Shown here one piece after another: positions 1 through 9,045 of a stretch of 64,000 nucleotides of DNA. The stretch is from Aureococcus anophagefferens (Eukaryota; Sar; Pelagophyceae; Pelagomonadales; Pelagomonadaceae), in the NCBI RefSeq assembly GCF_000186865.1, contig NW_008705590.1:162856-226855 (forward strand). The letters run 5' to 3'. The notes beneath the pieces are model-generated. The model saw only the letters and a program-made list of their open reading frames with translations, searched no databases and was not told the origin of the DNA. Both the position numbers and the translations under genes were made by a program. Within the stretch, counting starts at the first letter, position 1; every line of letters begins with the position of its first letter.

Positions 1-27
1 GTTCGGGTCCTGCGACGCCGCCGCCAT
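1..27 (-). CDS. Possible start of a truncated divergent gene
   Basis: The reverse strand opens with ATG at position 27 and stays open to the window edge, giving only MAAASQDPN. A divergent neighbour fits the general layout here, but nine residues cannot support a function. It may equally be noise. Confidence 0.25.
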
Positions 28-324
28 GACGACGGCGCGCGCCGCGCAGACACCCGGGCTGCTGTATTTAATAGGCTTCTATATTGCACGGCAATTGAGG
101 TGAATTATGAAAGTTTGAGGGGCAGCCCGGTCGACAACAAAGGCGAGGTGTGGTCCCGCCGCCGCCACCGTCGGGCCCCGCGCGCGCGCTCCCGCCCCCG
201 CCGCGGCGCTTCGGCCCGCGGTCGCCGGTCGGGGGCCGCGCGGGCCGGGCGTGCGCGGCGCCCGTTCGGGCCCCCGAAGCGCCCCCCGCGGCGCGCCGCT
301 ACCCGACTGCGCGCGTCCTAGACC
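28..324. promoter_or_regulatory. 5' region upstream of the hydrolase-TPR gene
   Basis: This 297-bp stretch has no convincing gene. Around 60-110 it is unusually AT-rich for the window (TATTTAATAG near 64, then TATATTG), which could be a core promoter. The remainder (150-320) is extremely GC-rich leader sequence. The promoter role is inferred from composition and position only. Confidence 0.3.
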
Positions 325-2898
325 ATGGGCGGGTCGAGCAGCAAGGAGGCCGGGGGAAACGGGGGCGGCGGTCCCGAGGCCGCGGCGAGCCCGAGCTACT
401 GGAGCATCATGCGCCAGGGCTACGACGAGCTCGTCAACGCCATCATACGGCCGCCGCGCGCGGAGTACGACATCGAGCGGCTCGGGCCGCGCGAGTTCGC
501 GTTCTGCGGCAAGCAGTACATGCGCACGGACCTCGTGCTCGTGAACCAGCGGGGCCTGGCCCTCCAGTGCTCCCACTGGGAGCCCGTGGAGCGCGTCGCC
601 GAGGCGCTGCCCTGCGTCGTCTTCATGCACGGCAACTCGAGCGCGCGGTTGGAAGGTTTGAACCAGCTTTCCGTGTGCCTGGGCTTCGGGGTGACCCTGT
701 TCAGTTTCGACTGCGCCGGGAGCGGCAAGTCCGAGGGCAAGTACGTGTCCCTGGGCTACTGGGAGAAGGACGACCTGCGGGTCGTCGTCGACCACTTGAG
801 GGGTTCGGGCACGGTGTCGAACATCGCGGTCTGGGGCCGGTCCATGGGCGCCGTGACGGCGCTGCTCTACCAGTCCCAGGACCGGCGGCTCCTCGACAAC
901 AACATGACGGTGAACGCCATGGTGCTCGACTCGCCCTTCGCGGACTTTTGCCAATTGGCGGAGGAGCTCGTCGCCAAGGGCCGCGAGCGCGGCGTCGTCG
1001 TGCCGACGATGGTGACGCGCATGGCGCTGACCATGCTGTCCAACTCCGTGAAATCCATCGCGGGCTTCGACATCCGCGACCTCAGCGCCATCACGGAGGT
1101 GCCCAAGTGCACGCTGCCCGCGCTCTTTATCTGCGCGAAGAAGGACGACTTCATCGGCACGCACCACTCCCAGTCGCTCCACGACGCCTACGGCGGGCCG
1201 AAGCAGATCATCGTCGCCGACGGCGACCACAACACGCTCCGGAGCTCCAAGAGCCTCCTGGCCATCGGCGGCTTCCTGCAGCGCGAATTGCGGGTCCCCG
1301 AGGCGTGGATGGACGACAAGGCCGTGGCCATGTTCGGGTCGTTGCCCTGGCGCGCGGGCCACCGCGGCGACTTCCTCGACGAGCAGGCCACGGGCTTCGG
1401 GCGCGACGCCGTGGGCAAGCTCCAGGGCAAGATCGACCGGTCCATGGCCGTGTACGGCTCCGGCGGCCCCGCGGGCGGCCCCGGCGGCGGCGGCAAGCAG
1501 GAGCAGCAGTGGTGCCTCGACCAGGCCCACTACTACTGCAACCGGGGCAACACGCTCGAGGAGAGCGGCAAGATCGACGCGGCGATCCGCGCGTACCGCG
1601 CGGCGATCACGTACCACTCCGAGTACCCGGACGCGCACTACAACCTGGGCATCGCGCTCAAGAACCGGGGCTACGTCGAGGAGGCCATCCGCGAGTACCG
1701 GCGCACGATCACGATCAAGCCGGGCCACGCCGACGCCCACAACAACCTCGGCGTCGCGCTCGAGGAGAAGGGCTACGTCGACGAGGCGATTTTAGCATAT
1801 GCAAAGGCCATCGAGCACAACTCGCAGCACTCCGAGGCCCACTGCAATTTGGCCGACTCGCTCCAGTCCGTGGGCCGCCTCGACGAGGCCGTCAAGGAGT
1901 ACCACATCGCCATCGCGCAGAACCCGGGCGACGCGGACACGATCAACAACCTCGGCGTCGCCCTCGAGGCCAAGGGCCAGCTCAAGGAGGCCATTTTGGC
2001 CTACTCGACGGCCGTGGCCAACAAGCCCGAGCACTGGGACGCCCAGTGCAATTTAGCGGACGCGCTCCACCTCCGCGGCGATTTGGACAAGGCCGCGGAG
2101 GTCTACAAGTTCATCCTCAAGTACAACCCGACGAACGCGCAGATCGCGTCGAGCCTCGGCAACGTGCTCCACGCCAAGGGCAACCACGCCGAGGCCCTGG
2201 CCGCCTACGAGGTGGCCGTGAAGAACAACCCGCTCGACACGATCACGCACAACAACATGGGCATCGTGCTCCAGACCATGGGCGAGGTGCGCCGGGCCAT
2301 CGCCGCCTACCAGGGCGCCCTCCGCCAGGACCCGACCTACGCCATCGCCCACTACAACCTCGGCGTCGCGCTCCAGTCGCAGCAGCGTTTGGACGAGGCC
2401 ATCGCCGCGTACCGCACGGCCGTCAAGCACCGCCCCGCGTACGCGGACGCCTACAACAACATGGGCTACGCGCTCCAGTCCAAGGGCGACTACGGCGCGG
2501 CCATCGCCGCCTACGAGGAGGCCATCAAGCTCCGGCCCGACTTCACGTCCGCGCAGGCGAACCTCAAGCACGCGCTCAACAAGCTCGACGGCGGCACGGC
2601 CAAGACCATCGACCTCATCGTGAGCTCCGAGGACCAGAGCGACCGCGGCGCGGCTTCCGCGGCGCGGGCGCCGCGCCCGAACGGCGCGCCGCGGCCGCCC
2701 GCGGCGCCGCGGCCGCCGGCGTCGCGCGTCGCCGACGACCGCGTCGCGCCGCCCAAGGCCGAGGCCCCGGAGCACCACGCCAAGCCCGCGCAGCACAAGG
2801 CGAAGGCCCACGCGCTCCACAAGGAGAAGCAGCCGGACAAGAAGGACAAGGCCAAGGGCTCGTTCTTCGGCGGCATGTTCTCCGCGTCGTGGCTCTAG
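325..2898 (+). CDS. Alpha/beta hydrolase fused to ten TPRs, N-myristoylation signal
   Basis: 857 aa, single exon. Residues about 60-330 form an alpha/beta hydrolase resembling the ABHD17/BEM46 type: oxyanion region FMHGNSS, nucleophile elbow GRSMGA, acid in CAKKDDF and catalytic His in GDHNT are all visible, so it should be an active serine hydrolase. Residues about 395-755 hold ten TPR units of 34 aa with the AHYNLG/NNLG...AI.AY pattern. The tail is Pro/Ala-rich and then strongly basic and His-rich. The N-terminus MGGSSS (Gly2, Ser6) fits N-myristoylation, suggesting membrane attachment. Start chosen for that motif. Substrate unknown; acyl-protein thioesterase activity is possible by analogy with ABHD17. 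Confidence 0.85.
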   Translation: MGGSSSKEAGGNGGGGPEAAASPSYWSIMRQGYDELVNAIIRPPRAEYDIERLGPREFAFCGKQYMRTDLVLVNQRGLALQCSHWEPVERVAEALPCVVFMHGNSSARLEGLNQLSVCLGFGVTLFSFDCAGSGKSEGKYVSLGYWEKDDLRVVVDHLRGSGTVSNIAVWGRSMGAVTALLYQSQDRRLLDNNMTVNAMVLDSPFADFCQLAEELVAKGRERGVVVPTMVTRMALTMLSNSVKSIAGFDIRDLSAITEVPKCTLPALFICAKKDDFIGTHHSQSLHDAYGGPKQIIVADGDHNTLRSSKSLLAIGGFLQRELRVPEAWMDDKAVAMFGSLPWRAGHRGDFLDEQATGFGRDAVGKLQGKIDRSMAVYGSGGPAGGPGGGGKQEQQWCLDQAHYYCNRGNTLEESGKIDAAIRAYRAAITYHSEYPDAHYNLGIALKNRGYVEEAIREYRRTITIKPGHADAHNNLGVALEEKGYVDEAILAYAKAIEHNSQHSEAHCNLADSLQSVGRLDEAVKEYHIAIAQNPGDADTINNLGVALEAKGQLKEAILAYSTAVANKPEHWDAQCNLADALHLRGDLDKAAEVYKFILKYNPTNAQIASSLGNVLHAKGNHAEALAAYEVAVKNNPLDTITHNNMGIVLQTMGEVRRAIAAYQGALRQDPTYAIAHYNLGVALQSQQRLDEAIAAYRTAVKHRPAYADAYNNMGYALQSKGDYGAAIAAYEEAIKLRPDFTSAQANLKHALNKLDGGTAKTIDLIVSSEDQSDRGAASAARAPRPNGAPRPPAAPRPPASRVADDRVAPPKAEAPEHHAKPAQHKAKAHALHKEKQPDKKDKAKGSFFGGMFSASWL

Positions 2899-2968
2899 CT
2901 CGCCGTCTCGCCCTCGCTGCGCTCGCCGACGCGCCGGCGCCGGCCCCCCGGGGCCGGCCGCCTAACGT

Positions 2969-3760
2969 TCAGCATTTATAGAGCAGCCGCAGGCCGTCGG
3001 CGATGCCCGTGGAGTGGGTCGCGAGCATCTGGGCCGCGGCGGCGCCGTCCTCGCCGTCGAGCGCGCCGCTCACGAGGCCCGCCGTCGCCGCGTCCGGCGG
3101 CGGCGCGGCGGCGTCGCCGCCGTCGCGGCCGCCGCGGCCGAGGAGCGCGGGCGCGTCGCGCGCGTCCTTCGACGGGCTCCGCGCGGGCGCGGGCGCCGGC
3201 GGCGCCTCGGGCAGGCCGCCCAGCGCCGCCAGGAGGGCGTGCACGTTCTTCGCGGCCTCGTCCTTGTCCGGCTGGGAGATGGACGACTTCCTCGCCTTGC
3301 CGGCCCGGGCGGCGGCGTCGTCGCCCGAGTGCGCGCGCGGCCGGGCGGGCGACCCCTCGCCGAAGCAGAGCGCGGGCGCCTGGAACTCCGTGCGCGCCGC
3401 GTCCTTGTCGCCCTCGAAGGGCGACCCCTCGCGCGACGGCCGCGCCGCGCCGACGCCGGGCGACAGCGTCGGCGGGCTCGGCGGCCGCGCGAGGCTCGGG
3501 GACAGGCACGCGACCTCGGCGTCCTCGGGCGCGGCCCGCGGCGGCGACCGCGGCGGCGTCGCCGGCGCGGGCGCCGGCGGCGCCCGCGCCGGCGGCGCGG
3601 CGTCCTTGGCCGCCGACGAGCTGCAGCCCCCCATGAAGGCCCAATCGACGAGCGCCGCGACGGACAGCGACAGGAGCCAGATGGCGAGGAGCTTCGGGCC
3701 CGCGGCCTCGCTCCAGAGCAGGTAGCAGCACGCGAGGCCCAGGAGCGCGGCGCTGCGCAT
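2969..3760 (-). CDS. Small two-TM protein with long disordered tail
   Basis: About 263 aa from the ATG at 3760, chosen because the protein then begins directly with two hydrophobic segments (residues about 2-15 and 22-42). The remainder is low-complexity, rich in Pro, Ala and Ser, with phosphorylatable SPP-type motifs and a basic RKSS patch. The reading frame stays open upstream to 4009 but would overlap the divergent transporter. Its stop is 70 bp from that of the upstream hydrolase-TPR gene (convergent). I recognise no family; membrane anchor with cytosolic tail is an inference. Confidence 0.55.
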   Translation of the reverse strand: MRSAALLGLACCYLLWSEAAGPKLLAIWLLSLSVAALVDWAFMGGCSSSAAKDAAPPARAPPAPAPATPPRSPPRAAPEDAEVACLSPSLARPPSPPTLSPGVGAARPSREGSPFEGDKDAARTEFQAPALCFGEGSPARPRAHSGDDAAARAGKARKSSISQPDKDEAAKNVHALLAALGGLPEAPPAPAPARSPSKDARDAPALLGRGGRDGGDAAAPPPDAATAGLVSGALDGEDGAAAAQMLATHSTGIADGLRLLYKC

Positions 3761-3947
3761 ATATGCGGCAAGCGGAGACGGCGCGCGGGGCTGCCCGGCT
3801 CGAGAAAGCGAAGCGAATGCGGTCGAGCTAATGCTGACGACAAGGTTTTGCTTGGCGACGATTCCATCTGTGGCAGCACCGCGTCGCATCGCATCGCCTT
3901 GTCGCTGGATCGCAGCACCTCGCACTCGAGCAGCAGCGACAGTTGCA

Positions 3948-5348
3948 ATGGGCGCGCCGCAGGAGGCCAAGACGGGCATCCACCCGGCCTTTGGCGTCGT
4001 CTTCGCCATGAACTACATGATGGGCAGCGGCTACCTGACGCTCCCCAAAGCCTACGCCGACGCCAGCGTCGCCATCGGCGTGGCCATGACGTTCGTCATG
4101 GCGCTCGGCGCCTGCGTCTCGGCCGAGTGCATCCTCGACGCCATGGACCGCGCGGCGTGGATCGTCGCCGCGCGCGGCCACCCGGCGCGCGGCGGCAGCT
4201 TCTACCGCATCAACGCGGGCGACGCCGAGGCCGCGACGGACGCGCAGCTGGCGGCGCCGCGGCCGGCGCAGCTGCCGGACCTGTGCCGCCTCTTCCTCGG
4301 TTCCGCGGGCAACAACGCTTATGTTTTTATGCTGTCGTCGTTCATGGTCGGCAGCATGTGGTGCTACGCGGCGATCTTCGGACAGAGCCTCAAGACGAAC
4401 GTCGGCGAGCCGTTCGGGCCCCGGTCCTACGTCGCCTACGTGGCCGTGTTCGCGTGCCTCGTCGTGCCCCTGAGCTTGAAGGACCTGTCGGACCAGAAGA
4501 CGACGCAGGCCGCGCTCGCCGTCGGCCGCCAGGTCATGCTCGTCGCCATGGTCGCGACGTCCATCGCGTGTTTAGTTTCTCAGGGCCCCGTGGAGCCCAT
4601 GCCGGAGCGCGCCACGGCGTTCGCGGGCGTCGCGCCGTTGGCGCCCATCGTCGCGTTTTCCGTGACGTTGCACCACTCCGTGCCGCAGATCTGCGCGCCC
4701 GTGCGCGCCGACACGCCTCTCGTCCTCAACGCCATGTTCCGCTACGCCTTCCTCGGCGCCGCTCTCATCTACGTGCTCTTCGCCGCGCCCGTGGCGACCT
4801 TGTTCGGCGCCGGCACGGAGTCGGCGTCGAACCTGGACTGGGCGACGTACCACCACGTGCCGAACCCGCTCGATCCGAACGACGCGCTCAAACGGCGCGC
4901 GGCGTCGGTCCTCGGCCAGTTCGTCGTGCTCTACCCGGCCATCAACGTCGTCGCGACCTACCCGCTCAACGCCATCACCTTCGGCGACGCGCTCATGGCC
5001 ACGTACCGCGAGAAGTGCGGCGCGTGGGAGGACCGGCCGTCGGACCTGCCGCCGTCGGCGTCGCAGACGCGGTTCTTCCGGCTGGTCGCGGGCGTGCCGC
5101 CGCTCGTCGGCGCGGCGCTCGTCGACGACATCTCCGCGATCACGGGCGTGACGGGCTGCTTCGGCCTCGCCATGTGCGCCGTGCTGCCGGGGATCCTGGC
5201 CATCCGGGGCCAGCGCGTCGCGCCGGGGCCCGCGCCGCACGCGACGCGCCTCAACGGCTTCAACGCCGCCGCGGGGCTCGCCATCTGCGGCAGCCTGCTC
5301 ACGCTCTCCGCGCTCGGCGCCGCGCTCAAGGTCCCGGGGCTGGCCTAG
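3948..5348 (+). CDS. AAAP/SLC38-type amino-acid transporter
   Basis: 466 aa from the ATG at 3948; an in-frame ATG at 3831 adds 39 Arg/Ala-rich residues that could be a targeting extension. The protein begins with the AAAP-type first helix (HPAFG, then NYMMGSGYLTLP) and shows roughly ten to eleven hydrophobic segments. The NYMMGSG motif with small residues in TM1 is where the family unwinds to bind substrate and Na+/H+. It is divergent from the two-TM gene. Family known: secondary transport of neutral amino acids at plasma or lysosomal/vacuolar membranes; the specific substrate and membrane cannot be read here. Confidence 0.8.
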   Translation: MGAPQEAKTGIHPAFGVVFAMNYMMGSGYLTLPKAYADASVAIGVAMTFVMALGACVSAECILDAMDRAAWIVAARGHPARGGSFYRINAGDAEAATDAQLAAPRPAQLPDLCRLFLGSAGNNAYVFMLSSFMVGSMWCYAAIFGQSLKTNVGEPFGPRSYVAYVAVFACLVVPLSLKDLSDQKTTQAALAVGRQVMLVAMVATSIACLVSQGPVEPMPERATAFAGVAPLAPIVAFSVTLHHSVPQICAPVRADTPLVLNAMFRYAFLGAALIYVLFAAPVATLFGAGTESASNLDWATYHHVPNPLDPNDALKRRAASVLGQFVVLYPAINVVATYPLNAITFGDALMATYREKCGAWEDRPSDLPPSASQTRFFRLVAGVPPLVGAALVDDISAITGVTGCFGLAMCAVLPGILAIRGQRVAPGPAPHATRLNGFNAAAGLAICGSLLTLSALGAALKVPGLA

Positions 5349-5463
5349 GGCGCCCCATCTCTTCTCGCTCGCGCCCGCGGCCGCCCGCTCGACGCGGAGC
5401 GCGGCGCCCGCGGCCGCACCACGCCCGGGGTTTCCGGACTCCTCTAGTAAGCTCGCGACTCGA

Positions 5464-6355
5464 TTAGGGCATGAGGCACTCGACCTTGATGCCGCGGCAG
5501 ACGTCCGGGAGGGCGAAGGTCGTGTTGTAGTCGAAGGTGGTCTGCTTGAAGGAGGTCGTGTCATAGGTGTGATACACGTACAAGGCCTCCTGGTCCTCCG
5601 GGTGGCACTCGCGCCGCGGGCTTTGCACGCAGCCCTCGCCCTGCTCGACGGGGTGGCCCGCGGTGTCCGTGAGGTACCAGAAGTACGTCGTCCCCGCGAA
5701 GTTTATCGCCGTCGTGTAATTCCGGACCGTGATGCCGTCGGGAAAATAGGCGTTCGTGTAGTGTCTACCGTGCCCGAGTCGTCGAGCAGATCCATGAAAT
5801 CCCGGGGCGGTGCCGTCAACGGCATCTGCGCGCGCTCGTTCGACGAGATGCAGCAGAAGGCGCCGTCCGCGTCCGCGGAGAAGCCCTCGGTCGTGTAGAG
5901 CCAGGCCATGTGGTAGGTCCTGCCGTCCAAGTCGAACTGCTTCCAGAGGTGGGCGTTTCGACCTTATCCGCGGGGCCGCCGTGGTTGCTCAGGTCGCAGG
6001 AGGAGTGGAGAATGCGCTCGGCGTTGTGGACGGCGGAATACGCGACCGAGAGGTTCGCGCCGGAGTCCAGCGAGAGGTCGCCCGCGCCGCCCCAGAACGG
6101 GAACGGTCCGTAGCCCGTGCCCTCGTAGGTCGCCTCCGTGGGCCAATGGGGCCAGTCGTGGTCGTTGTCGTCGTCCGTGACCTTGGTGGCGTCGAAGCTG
6201 TGGAACGTCTGGCACGTATAAGCGTTCTTTACGGCCGCGTCGACGGCCGGGGACGACGAAAGGCCCGGCCGCTCGTTCAGGCTCGGCAGCGCGGACGTCG
6301 CCGCGAACTCTTGATCATTGGGTTGCTGTTTCCAGCCGGAGTGTTGTGAACGCAT
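5464..6355 (-). pseudogene. Secreted-type protein gene broken by two frameshifts
   Basis: Three consecutive segments in different reverse-strand frames read as one protein: 6355 to about 5955 (PHWPTEATYEGTGYGPFPFWG), 5955 to 5770 (HLWKQFDLDGRTYHMAWLY) and 5765 to 5464, stop at 5464. All have the style of an extracellular Cys- and aromatic-rich domain with N-glycosylation sites (NYT, NTT). Each junction needs a one-base shift, and no plausible intron fits (the only GT...AG at the first junction is about 26 nt). It is either a decaying gene or carries two sequencing errors. No signal peptide is visible; the 5' end enters the repeat near 6320-6378. Family not recognised. Confidence 0.5.
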
Positions 6356-7200
6356 CGTGTTTGGATTGTTGTGAATCTCTCGCGAGTCCGGCGCAAAGAC
6401 GTGCTTCCGGACGCCATGCGTGACTTCAACTTGAAGTTCAACTTAGATCGCAGGTTCAACTTGAACTTCAACACAGCCCGTCTCGTTCCAGCCGCCGCTT
6501 TGTCCAGGGTCATTGGGCAGCGGCGCCGCACCACACGGGCAACGACGGTCGCGCGGCCCGACCGCTATCACGGATTTCCCCTCCCGTAGTCCCGTAGTCC
6601 TGGCGCGTGGATCACTAGCGCGTAGCACTAGGGAGTGCTAGGCGTGGGGAGGGCGTCTCGGGGCCGACGAAAAAAATTCCGGTTTTTTTGTCGGGTCTTT
6701 GTGTCATATGCTTCGGGAGCATAACGCGACGGTCGGGAGGCCCGCACTCGTCGATTTCGGGGTACGTAAATGCGGCACCGTAGAAACGCTCGACGCGTTT
6801 CCCGAGACTTCGAGCGCGAATAACGCGCGTTGCATCGCCGTGGATTTCGCCGCGGAGGCGCGGAATCCCTTAGTTTTATACATAGCTGCCATGGAATGAG
6901 CTTCAAATTTCGCATGTTCATCGAATTCGAGGCGCTGAATTTCCAAAACGGGGGCCGCCAAGTCTAGTTCGACGGGCCGTGTCTAGTTCGACGTGGGGAA
7001 CTGTGAAAAATAAAGGTCCGTGAAACGGAGCCATTTTCGCAGGAGAACCAAACCTATGCGTCGGCAGCACAGAACGATCGTCGAAGCGGCGATTTTCGAC
7101 GAAAATCGGGATTTCTGCCATGCGTCGGAAGCACGAAACGACCGTCCGAACACGATTCGTTCGCAACGGTCCGGCTGGAAACAGCTGCCCAAGGTTTGGT
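6320..7200. repeat. Dispersed inverted repeat, arms near 6320-6378 and 7140-7200
   Basis: The plus strand at 6326-6378 (TTGGGTTGCTGTTTCCAGCC, then GTTGTGAACGCATCGTG) matches the reverse complement of about 7150-7200 with scattered mismatches over roughly 55 bp. Two direct repeats also occur between the arms: TCTAGTTCGACG at about 6963 and 6979, and ATGCGTCGGMAGCAC at about 7054 and 7119. This suggests two copies of an old repeat family in opposite orientation. Confidence 0.5.
6356..6917. other. Repeat-rich, lower-GC intergenic stretch
   Basis: No gene is supported in this 560-bp stretch. It contains one arm of a dispersed inverted repeat (6320-6378), a cluster of small palindromes at 6424-6475 (GTTCAACTTGAAC and similar), short homopolymers, and a clearly lower GC content than the flanking genes. 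It looks like remnants of small mobile elements; there is no coding content that I can recognise. Confidence 0.5.
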
Positions 7201-7619
7201 GCCGCGAACTCGGCGCGCGCCTCGCTCGAGAGGTGATGCGCGTAGCGCTGGGCCGCCTCGGCGCATTTGGCGCTTCGGACGTGCGATTCGTAGCCCCGGA
7301 GCGCGCTCAACGCCGCGCGCCGGGCCCGGCCGCCGCCGCGCGCGTCGCCGCGCCGAACGTACTCCGCCTCGAGCTCGGGGTGGGACAGGGTGTCCAAGAG
7401 GTCGAGTGTCTCATCCAACGCCTCGAGGGACCAGTCGTCGCAGGGCCTGACTTCGAGGCCGTTCGTTTTTTCCAACACCGAGGTCAAGAAGCTCGACACC
7501 TCCTCCCGTGGCGCTTGGAACTCGGCCCGAGGAGCGCTCCGCTTCGCACGAAGCACATCGAAGCGCGTCAGACTTGCAGCGGCGACGGACAGGTGCAAGA
7601 GCAGCCAATTGCAAGCCAT
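6918..7619 (-). CDS. Hypothetical small secreted or organelle protein
   Basis: Up to 233 aa from the ATG at 7619. It opens with a hydrophobic stretch (MACNWLLLHLSVAAASLTRF) that may be a signal peptide, followed by a mostly charged, helical body to about residue 135 (position 7213). From there to 6918 the frame runs into repeated sequence shared with 6320-6378, and the protein loses its bias, so the true 3' end or a splice site is probably near 7213. Divergent from the coiled-coil gene (107 bp). Function unknown. Confidence 0.45.
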   Translation of the reverse strand: MACNWLLLHLSVAAASLTRFDVLRAKRSAPRAEFQAPREEVSSFLTSVLEKTNGLEVRPCDDWSLEALDETLDLLDTLSHPELEAEYVRRGDARGGGRARRAALSALRGYESHVRSAKCAEAAQRYAHHLSSEARAEFAAPNLGQLFPAGPLRTNRVRTVVSCFRRMAEIPIFVENRRFDDRSVLPTHRFGSPAKMAPFHGPLFFTVPHVELDTARRTRLGGPRFGNSAPRIR

Positions 7620-7725
7620 CGCAAAGAGGGCTGCCCCGACGATGGAGCAGGCAACGATCAGGCAACAACGACTTGCCCGCCGCCGCGAGGCGAGTTTGGG
7701 CCACAAAGCGCCAACTGCGACGGCC

Positions 7726-9045
7726 ATGTGGCAGCAGCGCCTGGGAAATCTGAAAGAAAAGGCGCTGTCAACACTAGAAAACACGCTCGACGCCGCCGAG
7801 GACCGCTTCCTCGAGCAGGACGACGTCGACAGCGCACGCGACGACGACGTCGACCCCTTCGCGGACCCGCGCGTCGTCGAGAGCCTCGAGCGGCTGCGGC
7901 GCGAGGCGGCGGAGGAGGTCGAGCTGCAGCGCGAGGCCTTCGAGGCGCGCATCGGCGAGCTCGAGGCCGGGGCCGAGCGCGCGCGGTCCGCGTCGGCCGC
8001 GCGCGCGGACGGCGGCGGCGCCGCGGCGGACGTCGTCGCCGTCGTGGCGGCCGCGGCGCTCGCGGGCGCCGGCGCGGCCGACGCCGACGACGCCGCCGCG
8101 GCGCTCGCGGAGCGGCCGCCGTCGGAGGCCGCCGCGGAGNNNNNNNNNNNNNNNNNNNNNNNNNNNNNNNNNNNNNNNNNNNNNNNNNNAAAGGAGCTCG
8201 CGACCCTGCGCCAGCGCTTCGAGGCCGCGCGCGAGGCGCACGGCGCGGAGGCGGCGCAGCTGCGGGACGTCGTCGCGTCCGCGCGGTCGCTCGCCGGCCA
8301 GAAGGCGACGGAGGCCGCGGACGAGAAGAGGCGCGCCGCCGCGTCGACGGAGAGCGCGAACGCCGAAAGAGAAAGACAAGACCTCGTCGAGAAGCGCCTC
8401 GAGCTCGCCGCGGACCGGCACCGCGCCGCCGCGGCCGCGGGCCAGGCCGCGCTGCGGGAATTGGACGCGTGGCGCCGCGCGGCGCGCGACCTCGAGTCGC
8501 GCGAGAAACAGTCGCGGCGGCGGCTCGACGACGCGCGGCATCGCGCGTCCGACGGCACGGGCGCGGCGAAGGCGGCCATGGAGCGGCTCGCCGCCGTCGA
8601 GGCCGACCTGCGGGTCGCGGCGTCCGACAGGGAGCGGGCGCTGCAGAAGCACCGGAACTTGGAGGCGGTCGTGCGGCGGTTTCAGGCCGTCGCCGACGAG
8701 GATAAAGCCAAAGCGAAAAAAGTGCACCTGGACCGCGTCTACGAGCTCGAGACGGAGCTGGAGCACGCCCGGGCGGCGAACGAGGACCTCGTCAAGGAGA
8801 AGGACGAGAGGGCCGCGGACCTGACGAAGGCGGACCTCGGCGCCGCGCGCGCGGCCGCGGAGGCGCGCGCGGCGCGCGCGGCCGCCGCCGCCGCCGTCTG
8901 CGAGGTCGCGAAGCTCAAGGACGCGCTCCTGCACCGGCCGGACCCCGTCCCCGCGGCGCCGGACGCGACGAACGGCGCGGCGAAGCCGACGGGCTTCGCC
9001 GCGCTCCTCAACGGCTTCATCGACGACGAGCTCGAGAGCGGCTAA
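7726..9045 (+). CDS. Golgin-like coiled-coil protein (contains assembly gap)
   Basis: About 440 aa. The start MWQQRLGNLKEKALSTLEN resembles the amphipathic N-terminus of TMF/golgin-type tethers, and almost all that follows is Ala/Glu/Arg-rich heptad coiled coil, so a long rod is expected. The 50-N gap at 8140-8189 removes part of the rod; the frame happens to stay open across it, but the real missing length is unknown. The C-terminus ends FAALLNGFIDDELESG, which is not a canonical GRIP domain. Its TAA overlaps the TAG of the convergent neighbour (CTAA at 9042-9045). Golgi tethering is an inference only. Confidence 0.6.
   Translation: MWQQRLGNLKEKALSTLENTLDAAEDRFLEQDDVDSARDDDVDPFADPRVVESLERLRREAAEEVELQREAFEARIGELEAGAERARSASAARADGGGAAADVVAVVAAAALAGAGAADADDAAAALAERPPSEAAAEXXXXXXXXXXXXXXXXXKELATLRQRFEAAREAHGAEAAQLRDVVASARSLAGQKATEAADEKRRAAASTESANAERERQDLVEKRLELAADRHRAAAAAGQAALRELDAWRRAARDLESREKQSRRRLDDARHRASDGTGAAKAAMERLAAVEADLRVAASDRERALQKHRNLEAVVRRFQAVADEDKAKAKKVHLDRVYELETELEHARAANEDLVKEKDERAADLTKADLGAARAAAEARAARAAAAAAVCEVAKLKDALLHRPDPVPAAPDATNGAAKPTGFAALLNGFIDDELESG
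8140..8189. other. Assembly gap (50 N)
   Basis: Exactly 50 undetermined bases, most likely a fixed-size placeholder in a scaffold. It lies inside the coiled-coil gene. Confidence 0.99.
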
